Positions 1 to 10,500 of a stretch of 64,000 bases of DNA are shown piece after piece. Each line of letters opens with the position of its first letter. Positions within the stretch are counted from its first letter, which is position 1. The notes beneath the pieces are model-generated. The model was not told the DNA's origin. It made no database searches and saw only the letters and a program-made list of their open reading frames with translations. The position numbers and the translations under genes were made by a program. Source of the stretch: Halicephalobus mephisto (lineage: Eukaryota > Nematoda > Chromadorea > Rhabditida > Panagrolaimidae); NCBI GenBank assembly GCA_009193035.1, contig SWDT01000261.1, forward strand, positions 1-64,000. Reading direction: 5' to 3'.

Positions 1-1213
1 AGAAGCCCTGTCCGTCAGATGCAAGAACTGCTGTGTCGCCTTCTGCCAAACCTGCCTCCAACCACCCCATTTCCCAATGTCCTGCGATCATATCAAAGTC
101 TGGCTCCCCAAGTTCGAAGAACAATGTAAGTATATTCAAAAAGTTTGTAATTTTTAATTTTGGAAAAATTGCGAAATGTAACACAATGGTTGCATTTTTG
201 TGAATATTTGATATTTAGGGGAAAATGAAAAAATAATTCTGACGATTTGTATTTTTTACTAAATTAAAAGTTATATTTTTTGTAGTAATAGGAGCCTTTT
301 GTCAATCTGTAGTAAAAAGAACGTTTCGCCAATGTTTCACAAAAAAATAACTTTAGGTTTTATAACAATTGCGAAATGTGACGAAAATGAACAAAATCGT
401 CACATTTTTATAAATATCTGACATTTGTGACTAAAATTAAAAAATAATTGTGACAGTTTCTATTTTTTACTGTACCAAAAGTTAAGTTTTTTGTACGTAG
501 AATTTTTCAAAATATTATAAAAAACAAAACTTAAATTATTGCGAAATAATTTCAAAACGAAATTCTGTATTTTTAGTAAATTTTAAAATTTTTTAGAGAA
601 TTTTACAAAATTGTATTTTAAGAAAAAATAATTTTTAGATAAGTTCCACTGCATGAAAGGAGCTGCCAAATATGGGCATTGTCTTTGTGGAAATTACTTC
701 CCTCTTCCGACGAGTGATCAACGTTCGTACTTCTATGCTAGATGTGGCGAATGCAAACTAACCTGGTATCACAGAAATGACGACATTTGGAATTGCTATG
801 ATTACGAAGTCCCCACGAATCTGAAGGTTCTAAAACCGTCCGAAATTCCCGTTTATTTCGGCAAAAATTTTATGGACCCTTGTGTAGAAGCCAGAAACGA
901 AATCAAAAACGTATCCAAGACGTCGGAAATTAGAAAAAACGGCAGGGAATTCCTAAGCCAAGAGGATCTGGATCAGCTAATCAGCCTCAGATTCCAGATC
1001 CTGAAGTTGATCGAACACGGAACCGCCTGGCTTTATTTCGAGAGAGAAAACCAAAATTCCCCAAGAAATAAGGAAATTTCGAAGACCCTCAAAAACCTCA
1101 AACTCCTTCTAGACTCTGTCAGCAACCAAATCATCAACAAAAGCGGCTCCAGAATCCAGGACAATTTCATTGCTCTTCAGGAGCTCTATTCCAAGGCTTT
1201 ATCCATGTTTTAA
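1..1213 (+). CDS. RBR / Ariadne-like E3 ubiquitin ligase, 3' part
   Basis: Two exons are visible, 1-125 and 639-1213. The 5' end lies outside the window. Exon 1 is open from its first bases and carries closely spaced zinc-ligand patterns (RCKNCC, FCQTC, then H and SCDH), like an IBR or RING half-domain of RBR ligases. The donor is CAAT|GTAAGT and the acceptor ATTTTTAG, with matching phase (T|AT gives Tyr). Exon 2 adds more Cys/His pairs (HCLCG, RCGEC). It ends in an alpha-helical stretch (SLRFQILKLIEHGTAWLYFE) resembling the C-terminal Ariadne domain. Known of the family: RBR ligases pass ubiquitin through a RING2 cysteine. I cannot place that cysteine with certainty, so catalysis is inferred. 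The stop is at 1211-1213 and an AATAAA follows at 1247. The family call is reasonable; the exact member is unknown. Confidence 0.7.
126..638 (+). repeat. Intron with interspersed ATTGCGAAATGTGAC repeat
   Basis: This is the intron of the RBR gene. It holds two partial copies of an interspersed repeat, marked by ATTGCGAAATGTGAC, CACATTTTTATAAATAT and AAAAGTTATATTTTTTGTAGTA. The same family occurs at 10090-10500 in this orientation, and at 2075-2440 and 9590-10020 in reverse orientation. Confidence 0.75.
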
Positions 1214-1255
1214 TTTTTTTATAAATTAAATTAAAACAATTGACTTAATAAAAAT

Positions 1256-1328
1256 TTTTGGATAGTACAATGGTGGTACACGTGAATTCAAATTCACGAG
1301 ATCCGGGTTCGACTCCCGGTGCTAGCAG
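1256..1328 (+). ncRNA. tRNA-like sequence (tRNA-derived SINE head or tRNA pseudogene)
   Basis: Both RNA polymerase III internal promoter boxes are present: an A-box-like TAGTACAATGG at 1263-1273 and a perfect B box GGTTCGACTCC at 1306-1316. A D stem pairs GTAC (1265-1268) with GTAC (1276-1279). An anticodon-like hairpin CGTGAA/TTCACG has a 6-nt loop, TTCAAA. The T arm is perfect (CCGGG-TTCGACT-CCCGG, 1303-1319). The acceptor stem fails: the bases before the A box do not pair with TGCTAGC after the T arm, and the anticodon loop is not 7 nt. This fits a tRNA-derived SINE head or a decayed tRNA better than a working tRNA. It begins a few bases after the poly(A) signal of the upstream gene. Confidence 0.5.
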
Positions 1329-1620
1329 ACCCACCCGGACCCAGGGGGTTGAGGAATTCAGGGTAGTGGCGTAACGAACCACGACTTCTCCCAACTATGA
1401 GCCACATTCTCATAGAATGCCAACAGTGGCGGTCCACTGGGATTCAGCACCAGGATAGGACGACAGTCAAATCAAACGGGGGACCCAACCCTGACTTTAG
1501 TCTGAAAAATATGGACAAAAAAAGGAGATATTGCGATCTGGACGCGTTGGTTGACAGAGCGGAGACTTCCTGAGGGGAATCATATGGTATTTGGATTTTA
1601 CGTATTTTACTTACACCACA
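1329..1620 (+). mobile_element. GC-richer body after the tRNA-like head; possible retroelement fragment
   Basis: This stretch is clearly less AT-rich than its surroundings and does not recur in the window. It contains a 58-codon open frame from ATG 1397 to TGA 1571-1573 starting MSHILIECQQW. The H-I-L-I-E-C-x-x-W pattern resembles the Cys/His tail found after reverse transcriptase in many LINEs (E-H-x-L-x-E-C). Together with the tRNA-like head, a retroposon is possible. The match is one short motif judged by eye, so this is tentative. Confidence 0.25.
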
Positions 1621-1931
1621 AAGTCATCAGATCCTTCGGTACTGTAGCTACTGTAGCAATTGTGAAACACAACAACATGGCAAATGGAAGAGAGTAAATG
1701 TCCCGAGGGAGGAATATTGCACATTTATTAATGATTTTTATTTGCATGTTGTGGATTTTGACGTAATCTGCGCAATCCCATCGCTAGACAGCAGTAGTTC
1801 TTATTTATTTCGATACAGCAAGATTACGGTACAATGTAAGCAATCTAAAAATGGGAAACAATAAATTAATGCAGGAAACAAACACAATAATAAAAAAAAC
1901 TTAAGTAGTAATAGTAATTTCTGTCATGCAG
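1621..1931. other. Unassigned AT-rich stretch
   Basis: I see no gene or tandem repeat here, only scattered AT-rich sequence between the retroelement-like patch and a possible exon. Confidence 0.4.
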
Positions 1932-2101
1932 TTGTGAGGGATTTCGCGACTTCCTTAAATACTGAAGATATGAACCTCACTGGACTCCTTCTCAAGGGCA
2001 AACGGATCTCCATGGACTTTGGAGATCTCGCGTTGGAACCAGATTCACATTCCGAAGCACATGTATTATCGTTGTACGCGGAAAAGCATAATTTTGATAC
2101 A
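1932..2101 (+). CDS. Possible isolated internal exon or gene fragment
   Basis: An acceptor (CATGCAG at 1931) and a donor-like GTAACA at 2102 bound 170 nt that stay open in one frame (56 codons, around MNLTGLLLKGKRISMDFGDL). Codon choice is more gene-like than in the flanks (CTC, ATC, TCC, GGC). No start or partner exon was found. The reverse-oriented interspersed repeat begins right at its 3' edge. It may be a transposon remnant or an orphan exon. I do not recognise the peptide. Confidence 0.2.
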
Positions 2102-2440
2102 GTAACAAATAGAAATCGTCACAATTATTTTTTAATTTTCATCACAAATGTCAAATATTTATAAAAATGTGATAATTATGTCACATTTCGCAATTGTTAT
2201 AAAACCTAAATTTATTTTTTTGTGAAACATTGGCGAAACGTTCTTTTTACTACGGATTGGTAAAATGTTCCTATTACTACAAAAAATATAACTTTTAATT
2301 TAGTAACAAATGGAAATCATCAGAATTATTTTTTAATTTTCGTCACAAATCCCGAATATTTATAAAAATGTAACGATTATATCACATTTCGCAATTTTTA
2401 CAAAATCAAAAATTATGTTTTTGTGGTATGTTGAACTGTT
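2075..2440 (-). repeat. Interspersed repeat, reverse orientation
   Basis: Reverse-complement copies of the ATTGCGAAATGTGAC family seen in the RBR intron, including CACATTTCGCAATT and TATAACTTTTAATTTAGTA. Confidence 0.75.
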
Positions 2441-2700
2441 TTAATATCTTCTTGTTTTAAATGCGAACCCTGAGGATTCCACGACACAACAGTGATCAAA
2501 TCAAAGGCGGTCAAACATTTCTGAGGGAAATCTCGAGTCGCGATCTCGGGTTTCCTCTGCTTCTCTCAGGGATGCACGCTCGTTAGCGGGATTAGATCTG
2601 AAACAAGTGCCTTCCCGATCTAGGTCGTGTTTGGAGACAATCAAACGTGTCGAATCTGATGGCAAGTTCTGATAGTGAGGTCGTCTTTCTTCTTCCTCGC
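2441..2700. other. Unique GC-richer patch
   Basis: Non-repetitive sequence with a rough hairpin around 2520-2560 (GAGGGAAATCTCGAG against CTCGGGTTTCCTC). No convincing open frame was found on either strand. It could be part of a decayed element or an unrecognised RNA. Confidence 0.3.
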
Positions 2701-3085
2701 TCTCGCGAAACGTGTAAATTTATCCTTTTTTTCCAATTGGGAAATTTTCGATTAAAGAAAAATGTAATTTTTATGTTTAAAAAATTAGTAAATTTTCGAT
2801 TAAAGAAAAACGTAATTTTTATGTTTTAAAAATTGGGAAATTTTTGATTAAAGAAAAACGTAATTTTTATGTTTTAAAAATTGGGAAATTTTTGATTAAA
2901 GAAAAACATCATTTTTGTATTTAAAAAATTAGTAAATTTTCGATTAAAGAAAAACGTAATTTTTGTATTTTAAAAATTGGAAAATTTTTGATTAAAGAAA
3001 AACGTAATTTTTATGTTTTAAAAATTGGGAAATTTTCGATTAAAGAAAAATGTAATTTTTATGTTTTAAAAATTGGGAAATTTTC
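2700..3085. repeat. Tandem array, ~50-60 bp unit
   Basis: Seven or eight copies of a unit built on AAATTGGGAAATTTTTGATT then AAAGAAAAACGTAATTTTTA. The short open frame across it is a translation of the repeat. Confidence 0.8.
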
Positions 3086-3479
3086 TGTTCGAAATTTACA
3101 AAGTAATTTTTATCAATTTTAAAATAAAATTTAATTTTTTTAAAAGTTTAAATAAAATTGAATTATTTTTATTATTTTCATTATTTTTATATAAGTGCAT
3201 GTTTCGATCTATATTGATCCTAAAAATATAAAAAGCAATAAAAAGAACGGAATTTTAATCAAAATTGAAGCGAAAAAGAAAAATTTCCAAAGATTCTCGA
3301 ACGGAATTTTTTTTCGAAATTAGCATTTTTAAAATTTTGATTTTTATATTTTTAAATAACTAACTGATTACTTAGTAATTTTCGTTCCGAAACTTGCGAT
3401 TTTAAAAATTTTTATTTAAAAGTTTTTTAAAATTTAAAAAATATAATTTGCTAAATTTCAATAATTTAAAAAATTTGAT
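3086..3479. other. AT-rich spacer
   Basis: Low-complexity AT-rich sequence; no gene seen. Confidence 0.5.
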
Positions 3480-3860
3480 TTTTTGATTAAAATTCTAAGT
3501 TTAATTTTCGTGTTGGGACTTTTTTGAAGTCATTATTTGTTTCGAAATATTTAATTTGTAATTTTTTATTTTTATTCACGAGTTTTCTGGATTTTTTCGA
3601 TCTTGAATCTTTGGAAATTCTTAGAAAACACACTTTCCCGAGTCCTCATGATCTTGAAAATAGAATTTTAATTAAAATATTAAATTTACTAAGTTCGATT
3701 TTCGTGTTGGGATTTCTTGGTAAAGTCATTATTTGTTTCGAAATATTTAATTTGTAATTTTTTATTTTTATTCATGAATTTTCTGGATTTTTTCGATCTT
3801 GAATCTTTGGAAATTCTTAGAAAACACACTTTCCCGAGTCCTCATGATCTTGAAAAGAAT
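3480..3860. repeat. Two-copy direct repeat, ~205 bp apart
   Basis: Two nearly identical copies share TTTCGTGTTGGGACT, CATTATTTGTTTCGAAATAT and TTTCCCGAGTCCTCATGATC. The first runs from about 3480 and the second from about 3690. Confidence 0.8.
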
Positions 3861-3897
3861 GTGAAATAAATAAAAAGGCTTGGTGTTTGTTGATTAG

Positions 3898-4368
3898 TGC
3901 TGTAGCTTTTATTATCGGTCCGAAGAAGAGAGCTTTTCGTTCAGTCGAAAACGTTTCTTCAAGTCTTATCAGAGTTTTGTTCGATCATCATTCTTTTGTC
4001 TTTTTTGCAGTTTTAGCGAGTTCCGGAAAGACTCAAATTTCTTAAAAAATTTTTCTTTATTCTTCCATTGTCACTCGAGATCGCGCGAGCACTCAGACTT
4101 CCAATCGCAACTTGAACCAGACTTCTTCCGGTCCGTATTCACAGTTTGCTCAACGAGTGTGTTTCATCGACTCGTCCGCCAACTGGGATTGGAAAAACTG
4201 CTAGCGTCAAAAGATCCTGCCTCTTCTCGCAATCCAATCGGGACAATACAAACAAGCCGCCAGTCTCCTGTTCCTCGATGGTTTTTCTTCAGCCCATCCC
4301 GCGTCCGGAACCCTTGGAACACGCTGGATTATGTAATGCTCCAAAATCTTTTTGAATGTATTCTATAA
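3898..4368 (+). CDS. 156-codon open frame without ATG; possible exon or decayed gene
   Basis: One frame stays open from the TAG at 3895-3897 to the stop at 4366-4368, in sequence that is not repetitive and is less AT-rich than its flanks. The N-terminal part is Phe/Ser/Arg-rich. The later part (around VFHRLVRQLGLEKLLASKD) looks more protein-like. There is no ATG near the start, though acceptors TTTTTTGCAG and TTTTAG lie near 4010-4018 inside the frame. A second shorter frame overlaps it with similar codon choice, so coding is unproven. I do not recognise the peptide. Confidence 0.2.
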   Translation, partial: CCSFYYRSEEESFSFSRKRFFKSYQSFVRSSFFCLFCSFSEFRKDSNFLKNFSLFFHCHSRSREHSDFQSQLEPDFFRSVFTVCSTSVFHRLVRQLGLEKLLASKDPASSRNPIGTIQTSRQSPVPRWFFFSPSRVRNPWNTLDYVMLQNLFECIL

Positions 4369-4439
4369 CTACAGTATTTAAGACTATCCAGTTTTAGGTT
4401 CTTGTTCGTAGTTTTTAGTTTTTGAAGACTTTTGAATCT

Positions 4440-5080
4440 GGAAGTTAGAATATTGCGAAATTTGTGGAATCTTGGAAAATTTTCAGAACGATGTAAAAAA
4501 TTTCGAAATAATCTAGATTCTTGCGGAAATTTTTGGAAGACAGGAATACGGTAGAAAATTCGGAAATTTGGTAGAAAATTTCCAAACGGTATAAAAAATT
4601 TCGAAATTATTTAAATTTTTTGGAATTTAAAAAATTTCGAAATTATTTAAATTTTTTGGAATTTAAAAAATTTTTTAAATATTGTAAACAATTTCAAAAT
4701 TATTTTAAGTTTCTGGAATACGGTAGAAAGTTCGGAAATTTGATAGAAAATTTCGAAATTATTTAAGTTTTTTAGAATTTAAAAATTTTTTAAAACACTA
4801 AAAAATTTCGAAATTATTTTGTTTTTGGAATACGGTAGAAAATTTCAGAATGGTGTAGAAAATTTCGAAATTATTTAAATTTTTTGGAATTAAAATAATT
4901 TCGAAATTTTTTACAGCGTTTTAAACAATTTTTTAAAGTTCTTGGAATACGGTAGAAAATTTGGAAATTTGATAGAAAATTTCAGAATGGTATAGAAAAT
5001 TTCGAAATTATTTAAATTTTTCAGAATACGGTAGAAAATTTTTGGAATTTAATTTAATTTCAAAAATTTTAGAAATTAAT
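4440..5080. repeat. Diverged tandem repeats, GGAATACGGTAGAAAATTCG type
   Basis: Irregular repetition of GAATACGGTAGAAAATT and AATTTCGAAATTATTTAAAT. No gene seen. Confidence 0.65.
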
Positions 5081-5519
5081 AAAAATAATTTTTTTGAATT
5101 TAAAATTTTATTTTTTACAATGATTTTAAAATATATTTTATAATTACGGTATTTTTTGATTTCTCAGTTTACAGTTTTGTTCGTTTTTATCATTCAATTA
5201 ACGATCGATTTCTGAATTGTCTATTTCGTAACCAGATCAAAATTCTGTCAATTTTTGAATTTTCTTTAATATTATTTTTTTAATGAAATTTTTGTTTTTT
5301 TAAAATCTTACTGTAACCGATAGGAACAAAAAACTATGAAAAGTTCGATTTTTTGTAAGAAAATGTTCAAAAAATTTCGTAACATTGGAATTTTTTTGTT
5401 AAATTCATCGTAAAAATTAAAACGTCATTATTCAAGTTCATTGAAAAAATGAATAAAGCATTTTTCATAGTAAGATCAGGTGTTTTTAGTTTGGTTATTC
5501 TGGTGTTTTTTGATGATAA
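5081..5519. other. AT-rich spacer
   Basis: No gene or clear tandem repeat found. Confidence 0.45.
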
Positions 5520-6000
5520 ATATCAAATGGTCCTGACGCGAGTGATAATTGATTAGTTTTATAAATCTAGATTTAGTTAAAAACCTTAAACATTGTTCGT
5601 GGTGGGATCAACGTTTTGTTAAATTTAAATTTTCTTTTATAAAAAATGTGAAACGGTCCTGACGCGAGTGATAGTTGATTAGTTTTATAAATCTAGATTT
5701 AGTTAATGACCTTAATCACTTTTCGTGGTGGGATCAACTTCTTTTTAAATTTAAATTTTCTTTTGTAAAAAATGTGAAACAGTCCTGACACGAGTGATAA
5801 TTGATTGATTTTATAACCTTAACTTTGGTTAATGACCTTAAACATTGTTCGTGGTGGGATCAACGTCTTTTTAAATTTAAATTTTCTTTTGTAAAAAATA
5901 TGAAACAGTCCTGACACGAATGATAGTTGATTGATTCTATAACCGTAACTTTGGTTAATGACCTTAATCACTTTTCGTGATGAGACCTAGGTTTCAGTTA
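5520..6000. repeat. Four-copy tandem array, ~125 bp unit
   Basis: Each copy begins with GTCCTGACGCGAGTGATA or a close variant. It continues with TTGATTAGTTTTATAA and TTCGTGGTGGGATCAAC, and ends with AAATTTAAATTTTCTTTT. Confidence 0.85.
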
Positions 6001-6900
6001 TTTTCCTGGCTTCAGTTTTTGGAACGAAATTCAAGTAGTTTTCGACGAGAATGATGATTGATTCATTCTGTAAATAAAAACTTTGGTTACAGATCATTCA
6101 CAAATCATTTGTGTCAAAACTTACATTTTTTAATATAATGATTTTTTTCGTTTTTTGAAGTTGGACTCTAAATAACGGTCTTAACATAAATGATCCTCGA
6201 TTCGTTCTGCAAACATGCTCTTGGTAATCACTCCTTTAAGAATCGTTCTTATCAGGAACAAAGTTTTTTCATTCTATAATTTCTTTTATCTTCAATTTCT
6301 GAAGCCGTGTTTTAGTAGTGATCCTGGAACGAATGACATTTAATCAATTTTTCAATTAACATCTTGGCAATTACTTTTTTGAACATCATTCGTGTCAGGA
6401 CCAAGATATCTTGATTTTATAACTTCTTCAACTTTAGTTTTCTGAATTCTTTGGTAGTGGTCCCGACACGAATAATGTTTAATTTTTCAATTAAGATTTC
6501 GATAGTTAATTTTTTGAACGTCATTTGTATTAGAACCAAGATTTTTCGATTTTATAACTTCCTCAACTTTGGTTTTTTAAATTCTTTGATAGTGGTCCCA
6601 ACACGAATAATGTTTAATTTTTCAATTAAGATGTTGATAGTTGTTTTTTTGAACGTCATTTGTATTAGAACCAAGATTTTTCGATTTTATAACTTCTTTA
6701 ACTTTAGTTTTTTAAATTCTTTAGTAGTGGTCCCGACACGAATAATGTTTAATTTTTCAATTAAGATTTCGATAGTTAATTTTTTGAACGTCATTTGTGT
6801 TAGAACGTAAGGTTTTTGATTCTACAATTTCTGAAGCCAGTTCTCAAGTAACGGTCCTGACACGCAATGCTTTTCGTTTTTCTCTTACAAGCTCAGTTTC
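6001..6900. repeat. Diverged continuation, with three clean ~136 bp copies at 6450-6810
   Basis: Three copies carry GTGGTCCCGACACGAATAAT, TTTTTCAATTAAGAT and TTGAACGTCATTTGTATTAG. The rest of the interval holds older copies with the same GTCCTGACACGA core. The 119-codon frame across it is repeat translation. Confidence 0.8.
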
Positions 6901-6929
6901 TGGTTCTTTAAGAAAAGCTTGAGCGCTTC

Positions 6930-7152
6930 TTTCACCTAGGCGACCACGAAAGAACAGCCTGCTGCCGAGGAACGAAGGGCAACAATAAGCACAAGACCGT
7001 TAGCATCTCCCTTTTTGGATTGTATTTCTTATTTCGTTCCTGAAATTCAAAGAAATTTTTTATGAAGGATATGTTGCATAACAATGGACTATTTGACGTT
7101 TTCCGTATTTGTTCGTTTTTGATCAAATTTATTTTTTTTTTCAGAAAAAAAA
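6930..7152 (+). promoter_or_regulatory. Upstream region and trans-splice acceptor of the MADF-BESS gene
   Basis: A GC-richer patch at 6930-7010 is followed by a long T run ending TTTTTTTTTCAG at 7144, just before AAAAAAAAATG. This is either an SL acceptor or the end of a 5'UTR intron. Confidence 0.45.
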
Positions 7153-8792
7153 ATGTCAGATCGATCAAGTCCCGTTTTGACTCATTCTTTCAACTCCGGT
7201 GGACTTTCCGAACACGAATACATCGTCAAACTCATCGACGCCGTTGCCAAAAGACCTGTCCTTTATAATGTCGATCTTGTGGATTACAAAAATAAAAATA
7301 AAAAAGGCGAAGGATTCAAGGAAGTCCAAAATGAAATGAGAGAAGCTGGGGCTAGTGAAGCACAAGGTTGGTTTTTTACGAATGTTGTTAAATACGTTTG
7401 AAAATTTAAAAATTTCATAAAATTATTAATTTTTAATTTTTAAATTTTATAAAATTAGAAATCTAAAAAGTTTTTTTTTAATTTAAAAATTTTAAATTTT
7501 ATAAAATTAGAAATCTAAAAACTTTTTGTTTAATTTAAAATTTAAAAATTTTATAAAATTAGAAATTTTTAATTTTTAAATTTCATAAAATTATAAATAT
7601 AAAAACTTTTTCTTTTATTTAAAATTTAAAAATTTTATAAAATTATGAATTTAAAAACTTTATAAAATTAGAATTTTTAGAAAAGTTAAAGATTTTTTAA
7701 AAAATTTTCGTTAAATTTAAAATTTTTAAACTGACTTTTGGATATATGAAATCTTCTCCTGGAGCTTAACGTTATTTCCTACTTTAAGTTATTATTTTTA
7801 CGAAATTTCCATTACTGTATCTTGAAACAAAAAAAATAGATTTAAAAAAAATGAAAAAAGTAATTTTTAAAAAAATTAGAAAAAATAGATTTTAAAAAAT
7901 TTAAAAAAAATTAGAAAAATAGATTTTAAAAAATTTTTAAAAAGTAAAAAAAAATAGATTTTAAAAAAGTAAAAAAAAATAGAAAAATTGATTTTTAAAA
8001 AAAGTAAAAAAAAATTGATTTTTAAAAAATTTAAAAAGTTGATTTTAAAAAAAATAAAAAAAGGATTTAAAAAAACGAAAAATTTCAGTCCAAGCTATTT
8101 ACAAAAAATGGATTTCGATCAAGAGGAAATTTCGAGTGGAATATCTAAGGACGAAATCCGACGAAGAAAACGGTAGAATCCCATCGACGACATATCCTTA
8201 CTATGAATCTTTGAAATTTCTGATTCCTTATTGTGAATTTTACAAAGTTTGTTCTCAAGCCCAAAAAAGAAGAAATAACTTTTTCGAAGAGGAATCTGAC
8301 GAAGAACGGGGGATTCAGGAAGACGATGATTATCCTTCTTTGACGCCCCAATGCACCCTGGATCTGCTGATTAACCAACACAAAAGAGTTAAGCTCGAAA
8401 ATCAAGTTAATGAACTTGTGGCTGCGATGAATGCGGCTTCATCGAACAACAATCTGGAAGATTCTGAAGATTCTCATAATATTTTTAATTCGACTTCTTC
8501 TAGTTCTACATCGACGACTCCAACGAAAAGGACCAAACCGTCCTCGAATGAAAGCACCAGTAGTATTGATCTTCCGGCTTCGGCTTCTCCTACTGCTTCT
8601 CCATTGGATGAAAGTCAAAATTCACTTTTTGGACAACTTGTAGCTAGGGAACTTGACAAACTCCCCGCAGGAATCCACAATTTAATGAGGGCTCAGATCC
8701 TGTTCCTCATCGCCCAGACCTCCCAGAACATCCAGTCCTCCAACGCCCCAGCGGACCGTCTGATGTCCAGTCTCGGCTGTTTTATGAACTAA
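7153..8792 (+). CDS. MADF-BESS domain transcriptional regulator
   Basis: The protein is 305 aa from two exons, 7153-7366 and 8089-8792 (donor AAG|GTTGGT, acceptor ATTTCAG, G|TC gives Val). The N-terminal MADF domain (Myb/SANT-like, about residues 17-105) shows LIDAVAKRPVLYN, then across the junction YKKWISIKRKFRVEYL with the typical Lys-Trp, and finally PYYESLKFLIPY. A Ser/Thr/Asp-rich linker follows. A BESS-like motif sits near the C terminus (FGQLVARELDKLPAG then RAQILFLIAQ). Known of the family: MADF binds DNA and BESS mediates protein contacts, as in Adf-1. The role is therefore nuclear transcription control by inference. A T-tract ending in CAG lies 8 nt upstream of the ATG, which suits SL trans-splicing. 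The target genes are unknown. Confidence 0.85.
7367..8088 (+). other. Intron of the MADF-BESS gene, low-complexity A/T
   Basis: Made almost wholly of AAATTTTATAAAATTAGAAA-type and A-run repeats. The 62-codon frame at its end is not coding; the true exon starts at 8089 in another frame. Confidence 0.8.
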
Positions 8793-8939
8793 CTCTATTT
8801 TTGGTTGTACAGTAATTATTTTCAGGAATGATTTTTCCTTAAGACATTTGTCTTTTTTGATTCATCTTAATTTGCAAATTTCTAAAAATTGATCTTATTA
8901 GTTCCTTGATTAGGACATAACTGATCCGGAAACTAAAAA

Positions 8940-9360
8940 GATTAATCCAAAAACGAAAAAACTCGATTATTACGAAATCAGAGGAAAATTTAAAAAAAAA
9001 TTTATTAAAAAGTTATTTTTGATTTTTAAATTGATTTTTTTCGATAATTTTGGACTATTTTGAAAATTTGGAAAAATTTCGTCCAAAAACAGAAAATTTG
9101 AATATTACGAAATCAGAGAAAAATTTTCAAAAAAAATTATTAAAAAGTGATTTTTGATTTTTTTCGATAATTTTGGACTATTTTGAAAATTTGAAAAATT
9201 TCGTCCAAAAACAGAAAATTTGAATATTACGAAATCAGAGAAAAATTTTCAAAAAAAAATTATTAAAAAGTAATTTTTGATTTTTTTTGATTTTTTTCGA
9301 TAATTTTGGACTATTTTGAAAATTTGGAAAAATTTGAATTTTATGAAATCAGAGGACAGA
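8940..9360. repeat. Three-copy tandem repeat, ~115-125 bp
   Basis: Units share GTCCAAAAACAGAAAATTTG, TATTACGAAATCAGAGA and TTTTTCGATAATTTTGGACT. An AATAAA at 9527 downstream could serve the MADF-BESS transcript but is more than 700 nt from its stop. Confidence 0.75.
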
Positions 9361-9579
9361 AATTTTTAGGAAGAAATTATTTCTAGGAGGTAAATACTGT
9401 ACAACCGTTTTTTTTCAGCCGAGTTCAGTTTTAACAAATCCAGTGATTATTGGGGTATTTACAGTTTTTTTCTTAAAAATGTATTTAGTCGAATTCTAAC
9501 CTCATTCATTTTTGCAATGGTTTATTAATAAATGAAGCATTATTTTTTATTTTTGTTTTTCCAGATTGCAAATTTTGAT

Positions 9580-10500
9580 TTTAATACAGTTACACAAAAA
9601 AGTAACTTTTGGTACAGTAAAAAATAGAAACTGTCAGAATTATTTCTTATTTTAGTCAAAAATGCGAAATATTTATAAAAATATGACAATTATTTCTTAT
9701 TTTAGTCACAAATGTCAAATATTTATAAAAATATTACGATTATATCACATTTCGCAATTTTTATAGATCTAAAAGTTAGAATTTTAATGTGTATTGGAGC
9801 TGTTTTTGGATAGTGACTAAAAAGCCCTGATTTGAGTTGGAAATAGACACTATCCAAGATCTCTACAAAAATATAACTTTTAATTCAGTAAAAAATGAAA
9901 ACCTTCACTATTGTTTTATTTTTCGTCACAAATATTAAATATTTATAAAAATGTGACGATTATATCACATTTCGCAATTGTTACAGGACCAAAAGTTATG
10001 TTTTTTTGTGTATCGCTCGATTCAGTGACAAAGGATTCAGATTAAATGTTTAAATTTCCAATTTTTGATCGAAGATATATTTGATGTGGTTTTTCTCTAC
10101 AAAAAAGTAACTTTAGATTTTGTAAAAATTGCAAAATGTGATATAATTGTCACATTTTTATGAATATTTCACATTTGTGATGAAAATTAAAAAATAACAA
10201 TGAAGATTTGTATTTTTTACTAAATTAAAAGTTATATTTTTTGTAGTAATAGGAACCTTTTACCAATCTGTAGTAAAAAGAACGTTTCGTCAATGCTTTA
10301 CACAAAAAAATAACTTTTGATTTTATAACAATTGCGAAATGTGACATAATCATCACATTTTTATAAATATTTCGCATTTGTGACGAAAATGTAATAATCG
10401 TCGCATTTTTATAAATATTTGGGATTTTTGACGAAAATTAAAAAATAATTCTGACGATTTGCATTTTTTACTAAATTAAAAGTTATATTTTTTGTATATG
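9580..10500. repeat. Foldback (palindromic) element of the ATTGCGAAATGTGAC family
   Basis: Reverse-oriented copies (about 9590-10020) face forward copies (about 10090-10500) across a ~70 bp centre. The paired ends read CAAAAAAGTAACTTTTGGT and AGTTATATTTTTTGTA. This is the layout of a foldback or long-TIR MITE. No transposase frame is visible. Confidence 0.6.

Noticed and set aside
1256..1328. Calling a functional tRNA gene
   Set aside because: The acceptor stem does not pair and the anticodon loop has the wrong size.
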